DNA of 64,000 nt from contig OZ024830.1 of NCBI GenBank assembly GCA_964016985.1, forward strand, positions 15,900,419 through 15,964,418, read 5' to 3'. This document shows, in pieces, positions 56,690-64,000 of this stretch. The notes under the pieces are model-generated. The model ran no database searches and was not told the origin of the DNA. It saw nothing but the letters and a program-made list of their open reading frames with translations. Both the position numbers and the translations under genes were made by a program. The stretch is from Anodontia alba (Eukaryota; Mollusca; Bivalvia; Lucinida; Lucinidae). How positions within the stretch are numbered: the first letter of the stretch is position 1; every line of letters begins with the position of its first letter.

Positions 56690-56875
56690 GTACGTAAAAT
56701 CTGATCAAAATTCACCAGTTCATCACAAGAACCCAGATTTGAATCGCCATGCAGACAGAATTCAGCTCATAACTGTGTGGCGCTTCATTGCACAAAGCCT
56801 TTCAGTATCACCCTTCTGTCATCTCGATATGATTTAAATAATGTTGAAAGGGACATAAAACATTAAACCGTCATG
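56690..56875 (+). mobile_element. SINE3 3' half with empty TTAA site
   Basis: Reads CACCCTTCTGTCATCTCGAT then ATGATTTAAATAATGTTG uninterrupted, and serves as the empty site for the two interrupted copies. Confidence 0.7.
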
Positions 56876-56911
56876 AAAACATGTACAGAAGATACTGAAA
56901 TCATCAATCAG

Positions 56912-57150
56912 GGCCCAGTTGTTCAAAGCATAGTTAGTTTAACAAACTCATTAGTGGTCAAAATGTTAATTGTTCTAGTAAATACAATATCTAATTCACA
57001 GCTATTTTTGCTGAAAAAATGTGAGTAGCTTTTGCAAATGCAAAAGCTACTCATTTTTTCAGCAAAAATTTAGCGTATATGCCATATTTAATGATCAAAG
57101 TTTTAACAATACGTTAATTAACAACATTGTTAGTTTCGAACAATTGAGCC
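56912..57150. mobile_element. F7 MITE, diverged
   Basis: CAG at 56909-56911 and 57151-57153; arms carry more substitutions, the oldest-looking copy. Confidence 0.86.
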
Positions 57151-57195
57151 CAGCAATTTAATGAAAATAACAGAATTGAGCCAATCCAGTTTACT

Positions 57196-57415
57196 TACCG
57201 TATTTACCTTAATATCAGGACACCTCATCTCCTTACCATACTTCTTCTAAATTTGAAAAAAAAAAGGCCTGTTCTGCTACCTGCTGATGTGTTAAAAATT
57301 TGCTGGATGGTGGCAAACAGTGTAGACCCTGATCAGACACCGCAGAATGCGGTGTCTGATCTGGGTCTACATTGTTTGCTTAGGCCTGTCTGTCCCAATA
57401 CTGAGGGTTATTACG
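57196..57415. mobile_element. F3 MITE, full-length
   Basis: TATTTACCTTAATATCAGGA to AATACTGAGGGTTATTACG; perfect hairpin around GACACCGCAGAATGCGGTGTC. Confidence 0.85.
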
Positions 57416-57591
57416 TATACTGAATTTTCCCTATAATATCAAGTTATGATACAGTGCACGATTTCATATGATTTACCCCACTCTAAACTTTCAGCCTTGA
57501 GCAGGTCGGTAAGGAGTCCAGTACCAGACATAACTGTTTTGTGAGCCATGCTGTATTAAGACATTTCATAGATTTTTTTTAAACTTTTCAG

Positions 57592-57676
57592 TGAAGACTC
57601 AATATACAAGAGAATCAAGACTGAGCTGAAATTAGTTATGATGTCTGTAGATCTGGAAGAAGTCACCTGTAAATTT
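57592..57676 (+). CDS. ssh: slingshot phosphatase, exon G (DEK-C, first half)
   Basis: 85-nt exon with acceptor TTTTCAG and donor GTAAGT. It encodes DEDSIYKRIKTELKLVMMSV followed by DLEEVTCKF. It matches the family segment E-IK-KLREIM---DLE-VTSKEIR, the start of the DEK-C (DEK C-terminal-like) helical domain that sits just before the phosphatase domain. It ends in phase 0. Confidence 0.92.
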
Positions 57677-57697
57677 GTAAGTAATTTTTAATTATAG

Positions 57698-57890
57698 GCG
57701 CTGGATACACTGGGGAGATTTTCTGTCATGTTTCACAAGAGAGACAACTTTTGTAACTTGTTTGCTTTCCTGCACACCAATTTTCTTCTGAAAAGGGGTC
57801 TACTCTAAAGAAAGAATTAGGGAGCAAATTCTTCCCTTTTAGAGTTGACCTTTTTCAACAAGGAAACAAAACAATTTTGGCAGAGTTAAC
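57698..57890. repeat. F10 repeat after slingshot exon G
   Basis: GGCGCTGGATACACTGGGG, GAGAGACAACTTTTGTAACT, CTGAAAAGGGGTCTACTC. Confidence 0.6.
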
Positions 57891-58086
57891 ACCTATGAAA
57901 GTGTGTCCACCCCCATAATTGATTAGTTTGGAATTAATTGGTAAGTGCTGAAAGAATTTGTCTATGGTTTTATTTTTTGAAAAAAAAAAAAATGGATTAT
58001 GAGCATAAAAGAGCTGAAGGAAATTACCTGGAGTTGAACTTCGGAACATCATTGCCTGATTTAAAAGCTCAGAATAATTACAAGTA

Positions 58087-58335
58087 GCCAGCCTCTGTGG
58101 CTCAGTTGGCTGCCTGTCCGATTGGTGATCAGGAGGCAGCGGGTTTGATCCTTGCCAGGTTGACAATATTCTTTCGTAGAGATTGATCATGAAATATTTT
58201 CTATGGTGGTCCAAGAAGCGCAGTTGTCAGTTTCTGGCTAAGCCTGTCAAGGAAAAAGTGTGGTTAGGTTAACTGACCACACTTGACATGATCCTAATGG
58301 GTTGACTGGGCCGTAAAACCTCATTACAAAGTAAA
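58087..58335 (+). mobile_element. SINE1 with internal deletion
   Basis: Starts CCTCTGTGGCTCAGTTGG, has a GGGTTTGATCC B box, and lacks about 50 bp of the body. Confidence 0.82.
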
Positions 58336-58524
58336 TAATTATAAGCATACAAGACATGTAGGAAGCAAGGTAACAGAGTTAGGCTTCAGAATGACTATGT
58401 GAGTTAGACCTCTGAAAATGGGTATGAGAAAAGTGGGTGTGAAAGAAGTCTTGTGTAAGTTAGAATAGTGAAAGTGTTATGAGCAGAGTATATCTAGAGG
58501 AAGTCACATGTGAGTTATTCTCCT

Positions 58525-58735
58525 TTTGTGGCGATGATCATGAAATAATTTGAATGGTCATTCTGCTCCTGCTGATTTAAGAGTTGTCAGTTACTGGCAA
58601 AATATGTGCACAAAGTACTGTTTAACTGCCTTGAGTACTAAGCTTGCCAAAGAAAAGGGGTGAATAGTTTAATTGACTGGTTCAACATGACTTGATAGTC
58701 TTAACTGGGCCATAAAACTCCAAACCAAACCAATT
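58525..58735 (+). mobile_element. SINE1, 3' part
   Basis: Body and tail only, diverged. Confidence 0.65.
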
Positions 58736-58776
58736 ATTGCATATGTTGTCATTAAAGGTACAAATCTGGACCCACA

Positions 58777-58985
58777 TTTATAAAAAAATTTTCACGCTCA
58801 ACTCAGCTGAGCATGAAATTTGTCCTGCTGATAAACCTCAAATTACTAAAAATTGCAAATTCTCTCTTGCTAAACATAGCTGAGCATGAAAATTTCTCCA
58901 CTAATAAATATGAAAATACCAACAATTTATTACCAGAGAAAATTTCATGCTCAGCTGAGTTGAGCATGAAAAAAGTTTTATAACC
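58777..58985. mobile_element. F9 palindromic MITE
   Basis: ATTTATAAAAAAATTTTCAC and CTCAGCTGAGCATGAAATTT near the left, inverse near the right. Confidence 0.7.
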
Positions 58986-59144
58986 TTGGGGGCCAGGCTG
59001 CATATTCCCGCAGCCTTCTCAGTGAGTTTATTGTCTTCTTCCAGAATCATTGGATACTGTAGAATGTATTCGTGGGTCCCGATAAAAGGGAGGATTCACA
59101 TAACATTTTTTATTATTTCTCCCTGAAAACATACCATATTCAGC

Positions 59145-59435
59145 CCAATTACCACACTGTGCAATTAGGTTTTTCAAAATTACTGGAAAAAAAAAATCCA
59201 ATAAAATATCTGCCTAATGAGGGCACACTTTAAAGAAAGATCAGAAGAAGACTTCATGACAGGATTAATTAATGATGCTATAGTACTTACTATGTTGGTA
59301 CTCATTTAAACTGTCAAGGCAATTCAAATGAGTACCCACAACATATGCTTTTTACAAAGAAGATAAAAGTACACAGATTGTAATATGAAGACTTAAATTA
59401 CTTGAATGTGCGCTTATAGGGGAATATGCGGTAAT
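59145..59435. mobile_element. Relative of the 36558 MITE
   Basis: CAGCCCAATTACCACACTGT and GGGGAATATGCGGTAATTAG. Confidence 0.6.
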
Positions 59436-59454
59436 TAGGTAAAATTTTTTATAT

Positions 59455-59600
59455 TATGGGTACACATTAGAAGCTCCAAGGGGAGGCACATCTGATGAGT
59501 ACTAGTATCACAACATATGTTTTCATGGAGAAATAACAAAAATATCAGTACTTTTCAGTTGAAAAAAAAGAGAGAAAAAACACAAAAAAGACCCATATGC
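59455..59600. mobile_element. F6 MITE, partial
   Basis: GGGTACACATTAGAAGCTCC and its inverse with ATATGTTTTCATGGAG. Confidence 0.72.
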
Positions 59601-59849
59601 AATTTGCCGACAACATAGGTCCAGATCAGTGTGTGCATCTGTGAAGTCTAATCAGGGCATTTTCTGTTAATCTACATATACTATAGTATCCACGGATTCC
59701 AGGCTGATCAGGGCCTGCATTGTCCACAAATTACAATAGGGCCCTTTTTGTGCCTTGCACATCATATGACTTAATAGCAATTTTCTCATGTCACTACTCA
59801 TGTGATTATTTTTGATTTTAACATACAATATTTGCTTTAACGCCAGTGA

Positions 59850-60560
59850 AAACTTATTATTAGATTCTCATCCAGATTTTAGAAGAAAATAGAGTGGATG
59901 GGTGTTAAGTTTCAAAACGTTTGGTATAAAATTGTAGGAGTTGCACCCACAGGCTACCCACATCATCATGTCACTCCTAAAAAAATAAGTTGAAAAAGTG
60001 CAAAAAGTTGAAAAAAAGATAATGGTAAGATAACCCTAAAACCACAGGCACATCTTCAGACTATGTAGAAAGGTATGCATACTTTCCAGATGATCTGTGG
60101 AAAAGTCTAGGAGGAGATGTGCTCACAAGATATCTATTCTAATACTGATCAGACCTGGAAAAAAAGAGGAAAAAGTTGATAAAAAATAATAGAAGGATAA
60201 CCCCAAAACCACATGCACATCTTCAGACTATGTAGAACAAGTATGCATGGTTTCAAAATGATTGGTGGAAAACTTTAGGAGGAGTTGCGCCCACAAAGTA
60301 TCTATTCTTATAGGATCTGAAAAAAAAAAAAAAAAAAAGAAAAAAAGAAAATAAGTCAAAAACAGTGGAAAAAGTTGATAAAAAAATAATGGGAGGATAA
60401 GCCCAAAACCACATGCACATTTTCAGACCATGACAAAAACACCTGCAAAGTTTCAAAAAGATCGGTATGAAACTGTAAGAGGAGTTGCACCCACATGCTA
60501 CACATCTCGTGTCTACAGATGGACTTTCGGACAGATGAACCCATTTAAATAGTTCCCTTC
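59850..60560. repeat. Tandem array, three to four units
   Basis: GCACATCTTCAGACTATGTA recurs at about 60050, 60210 and 60412; GGAGTTGCACCCACA ends each unit. Confidence 0.75.
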
Positions 60561-60924
60561 GACTAATATCGGGGACAATAAGGAGATTGTTGTATAGTAT
60601 AATGTTATTAATAAAGAAATTTCTTATTGGCCCTGTAAAGGGTCTGAGACCTTATGTATTGGCCCTTGGCTTTCGGCTTTTGGCCAATACAACAGACTGC
60701 GACCTGTAACTGGGACAATACAAAATTTCTTGATTAATGACAGTTTTATTAATTGACTTCTCTAGACCTAATGTCAATTCAGATCTTAATATATGTCAGT
60801 CACAAAATTTGGCAGTACAGTTGGAACTTGGCCATTATTACAGAGCCAATATCGATTATTTCATTTCTTTACATCATTTTCTTTATTAAAGATGATGAAA
60901 AATGATATAATAATACCCCAACAA

Positions 60925-61080
60925 ACTGTGTTTGTGGTGGGAGGTATACTGTTTTCACATTGTCCATCCATCCATCGGTCCATCCGTCATTCCATTATGT
61001 TTTGGTTTCTGAATGGTTATCTAATAAGCACTGCTTATTGACATTTTTTGTTGATATTGCTGATTCATATTTGGCAAGTT
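60925..61080. repeat. Related repeat head, GGGAGGTATACTG
   Basis: GTCCATCCATCCATCGGTCC region; about 110 bp before slingshot exon H. Confidence 0.5.
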
Positions 61081-61188
61081 CCTCTGTATTGGCCAAGTTT
61101 GCGACTGATATGGTGTGGACTGTTTTTGTCATATATGTACCATATTATCTGTGGTTATTTAATAATGTATGTTATTTTGTTACTTTAG

Positions 61189-61364
61189 CTACGTGAATCC
61201 ATTGAGGCGACGCTGGGAATGAATTTGAGAGAGTACAGGCACTTTATTGACACAGAAATGTTTGAGATCTTGGGTCAGATGGATGCACCATCAAAAATTC
61301 AGGACTACTTATATCTTGGCTCAGAGTGGAATGCTTCTAATATAGAGGAACTCCAAAACAACGG
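61189..61364 (+). CDS. ssh: slingshot phosphatase, exon H (DEK-C end, DSP start)
   Basis: 176-nt exon with acceptor ACTTTAG and donor GTATGA. It encodes LRESIEATLGMNLREYRHFI, then DTEMFEILGQMD and the diagnostic YLGSEWNASNIEELQNNG. In slingshots the last block opens the dual-specificity phosphatase domain (LGSEWNA-N-E-LQ---V). The catalytic HC-x5-R loop is expected in later exons beyond this window. End phase is 2 (GG), with the split Gly completed by the exon at the right edge. Confidence 0.96.
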
Positions 61365-61522
61365 GTATGATCATGGAATTTATCACATATTCATTATTAT
61401 ATTTGGTTTGATAGCCTACCTTTTGTATATGTATATGTTTTTGTATAGTGTTTTTCCCTATATCTTGGTTTCAGTATTGGTCAGTACAGATAATCAGGCT
61501 CATAAAAACAGAAACTATATAT

Positions 61523-61768
61523 TTAACACTTAAAACGCCAAGAAAATCTGCATCTGAAAATGTTGTCTGTTTATGTCGTCCGCTGAATATTCTTGCAAAC
61601 TTTTCAAACCTATTTTTGCATACAGGCAAACAGTGTGGACCCAGATCAGACTGCTCCTAAAGGAGCAGTCTGATCTGGGTCCACACTGTTTGCAAAAATG
61701 ACTTTTAAAATCACAAGCAGATGAGAAAGCAGACGACAGTTGTTGTGATTGGCAGTTTAAGGGTTAAC
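61523..61768. mobile_element. F2 MITE, full-length
   Basis: TTAA borders; left TIR reads CACTTAAAACGCC. Located 159 bp after slingshot exon H. Confidence 0.9.
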
Positions 61769-61904
61769 AGAAAAGTGTTATAAGATTGCCTGGTCTGATG
61801 TACCAGGAAGCAGTATATTTTGAATAGAAAAAGGTTATCAGTCCACTCGCAATGTTATGGTGACATGAAAAACATGATATTTTACACTTCAGTCATCATG
61901 TATT

Positions 61905-62139
61905 TTAACCATAAAGCACCAGTCACAACTATTGTCATCTACTTTGTCCTGCCGGTTACTTGAAAATGTCATTTCTGCAAACAGTTTGCACCCAGATCAG
62001 ACTGCTCCTTTAGGGATCTGGGTCCACACTGTTTGCCTGTATGCAAAAATAAGTTTGAAAAGTTTGCAAGAATATTCAGCAGATGACATAAACAGACGAC
62101 ATTTTCAGATGCAGATTTTCTTGGCATTTTAAGTGTTAA
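61905..62139. mobile_element. F2 MITE, opposite orientation to its neighbour
   Basis: TTAA borders; small deletion in one hairpin arm. Confidence 0.87.
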
Positions 62140-62338
62140 CATATTTTGGATGGTTTTAGATTTAAGAGAAAATGGTACTAAGCAGATTTAGTATGTGTTA
62201 AGCAAATCATATGTTTTGATTATCACCCTCTGTATCAACCCTCGACCTTTATCTGCCCTCAGGACAAACCCTTCTAAAAGATAATGGGGTCTTAGGTTGA
62301 ACTTTATACATTGGGTTATAACCAAAACACCATCTTAT

Positions 62339-62370
62339 AATCTTATTATTATTATTATTATTATTATTAT
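62339..62370. repeat. (ATT)n microsatellite
   Basis: TTATTATTATT units. Confidence 0.9.
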
Positions 62371-62379
62371 ATGTGCATA

Positions 62380-62882
62380 ACCGTATTCAACTTAATTACC
62401 ACACTGTGAGTTTACAAAATGACTGGAAAACTTGTAGTAAAATAGCCAACTAATAAGAGCACACTTCAACCCATTCTAGTCTGGAGACCCCTAAAAGAAT
62501 GCTGCATCTGATCAGGGTCTATATTGTTTGCAAATAGTTTAACCATTTTTCTCTAGGAATATCTAAATCACATAGCCTGACATACCTAAGATCAAAAGTA
62601 GAATCTTCCAATATATTGTGTGGGGAGTTCATTCAGCCTGCAATAAGGTAAAGAAAGATGAGCAGAGGATTTCATCAGAGGATTATATAATGATGTTTTG
62701 TGATATGTTTTTCTGATTTTCTTGATGTTGTTGGTGCTCCTTTGAATTGCCATGACTTGACTACCCACAATATATGCTTTTATAAAGCAGATAAAAGTAC
62801 AAGAGTTGTAATATGAAGACTTCCAAATTACTTGAATGTGCACGTTTATGGGGAATGTGCGGTAGTTAGGTCCACTACAGTA
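62380..62882. mobile_element. Relative of the 36558 MITE split by F5
   Basis: CCGTATTCAACTTAATTACC at left, GCGGTAGTTAGGTCCACTAC at right, F5 between. Confidence 0.7.
62468..62648. mobile_element. F5 MITE nested in another MITE
   Basis: Interrupts the GGACCTAATTAC-type element 62380-62882; one hairpin arm lost. Confidence 0.75.
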
Positions 62883-62906
62883 CAAGATGAGAGGGGTATA
62901 CAGATA

Positions 62907-63428
62907 CAGTTGACTCTCGTTATCTCAAAGTCCAAGGGACTCTCTGACATACTTTGACATAGCTACAGATAAGAGGGGGTATCCACATAATATTTTTCTT
63001 ATTTCTCGACGAATACATATGTTTCGCCGAGGCGCTTCTAATGAGTACCCACAGCATATGATTTTATTGAGAAATAAGAAAGCGCCTTATCTGTTGTTAT
63101 GTTTGAGATGGCTGTACTGCAACATATCAGATTTGTAGAATTTAGGCAAAAGTACATCGAACAATAGTATTTCACAAGTGAATGTGTAATTTGACTCCTG
63201 AAGTTAGAGATATATTGAAAAATATTGTGAAAAAGAGGAGAAATTGCTTCTTAAGAGGAAAATATTGTGGAAAAGAGGAGAAATTGTTCTTCAGGAACAA
63301 TTTCTCCTCTTTTCCACAATATTTTGTTACCTGTTGTTAGATTTTCATGTTTAAACAGGGACCTGATTTTCACTTTGAGATAAGCAGTTATTTGAGATAA
63401 ACGGAAGTCGTGATAACGAGAGTTGACT
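62907..63428. mobile_element. F8 MITE with nested F6 and duplicated arm
   Basis: CAGTTGACTCTCGTTATCTC to ACGAGAGTTGACT; GGAAAAGAGGAGAAATTG-type arm occurs twice. Confidence 0.82.
62955..63108. mobile_element. F6 MITE nested in F8
   Basis: ATAGCTACAGATAAGAGGGG to GCGCCTTATCTGTTGTTAT; F8 sequence flanks it on both sides. Confidence 0.8.
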
Positions 63429-63429
63429 A

Positions 63430-63555
63430 TAAATATTTTTTATTTCTTCACAAAAAATGTTGTGGGTACTCATTAGAAATAATCTGTGGAGGCATATCTA
63501 ATGAGTACCGCAACACATGTTTTCATGGAGAAATAAGAAAAATATATATCTGGGT
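63430..63555. mobile_element. F6 MITE, partial
   Basis: GTTGTGGGTACTCATTAGAA and inverse with ACACATGTTTTCATGGAG. Confidence 0.75.
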
Positions 63556-63572
63556 AATCCTCCTCTTTGGAC

Positions 63573-63818
63573 TTAACCCTTAAAGCGCCAAGAAAATCTG
63601 CATCTGAAAATGTCGTCTGCTTATATCGTCTGCTGCATCTTCTTGCAGACTTTTCAAACTTACATTTTGCATATAGGCAAACAGTATGGACCCAGATGAG
63701 ACTGCTCCTAAAGGAGCAGACTGATCTGGGTCCACACTGTTTGCAAGAATAACTTTTAAAGTAACCGGCAGAAGACAAAGCAGACGACAATTGTTGTGAT
63801 TGGCGCTTTAAGGGTTAA
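63573..63818. mobile_element. F2 MITE, full-length
   Basis: TTAA borders, near-consensus, 180 bp before slingshot exon I. Confidence 0.9.
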
Positions 63819-63996
63819 AGCACAGGCTCTGATCCAAGTACATGCCCAATGTACATTTTTCTTATGTTATGGAAGCAAATATATCTTGCCACAAATATTT
63901 CTGAGCTTGCCAGTATATGTTTGTTTTTATAATCATGTTTGTTTGTATAATCCAAAATTAACTGATATAATTCTAATAATCTTCTTTCCATTTCAG

Positions 63997-64000
63997 TGTT
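63997..64000 (+). CDS. ssh: slingshot phosphatase, exon I (first 4 bases, cut by window)
   Basis: A T-rich acceptor ends in TTTCAG at 63996. The next bases TGTT complete Gly and give Val, as in the slingshot sequence LQ--GV--ILN. The exon continues outside the window. Confidence 0.75.

Noticed and set aside
285..63744. CRISPR-like array of spaced palindromes
   Set aside because: Spacing is irregular, copies have transposon ends and target duplications, and the DNA is clearly animal.

Overview
The window is eukaryotic, almost certainly metazoan and probably from a bivalve mollusc. The evidence is GT-AG introns, tRNA-type SINEs, very dense palindromic MITEs, RTE-like, mariner and PIF/Harbinger transposons, and one recognisable animal gene spread over small exons. 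The species is inferred from repeat style only. SLINGSHOT: The only confident host gene is a slingshot-type cofilin phosphatase (SSH) on the + strand. Eight internal exons lie at 27622-27719, 29486-29550, 32881-33053, 37034-37099, 39404-39538, 54595-54654, 57592-57676 and 61189-61364, and the first 4 bases of a ninth sit at 63997-64000. All phases join cleanly and give about 287 residues: the SSH-N region, a DEK-C domain and the start of the dual-specificity phosphatase domain. The initiator exon is not identified. The catalytic Cys exon lies beyond the right edge. The introns are almost wall-to-wall repeats. LEFT 27 kb: This holds MITEs, an RTE-like LINE remnant carrying a PHD-type zinc-finger segment (7.0-8.3 kb), a dead mariner (15.5-16.9 kb), tandem arrays with units of about 160 bp, and SINEs. 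Three short exon-like open stretches (1-68, 2886-2963, 8429-8545) may belong to an unknown upstream gene or transcript. BIG INSERT: The 15-kb intron after 39538 holds a TTAA-flanked insertion (39966-52653) with inverted arms of about 160 bp and an odd permuted junction near 52.36-52.42 kb. Inside it sits a structurally complete 6309-bp PIF/Harbinger transposon (45064-51372). That element has a TTA target duplication, 14-bp terminal repeats, an intact spliced DDE transposase (433 aa) and a convergent intact five-exon MADF/SANT-like partner protein (444 aa). MITE SYSTEM: At least ten palindromic families are present, labelled F1 to F10 below. A hairpin core beginning GCAAACAGTGTAGA and ending in its inverse recurs about 40 times in elements with at least four unrelated sets of terminal repeats (F1, F2, F3, F5) and in several contexts with none. 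Conversely, F2 terminal repeats also enclose a different hairpin, and the F6 hairpin is found inside two kinds of termini. This modular pairing of termini and core is the most unusual signal in the window. Nested insertions with natural empty sites give a relative order of events.
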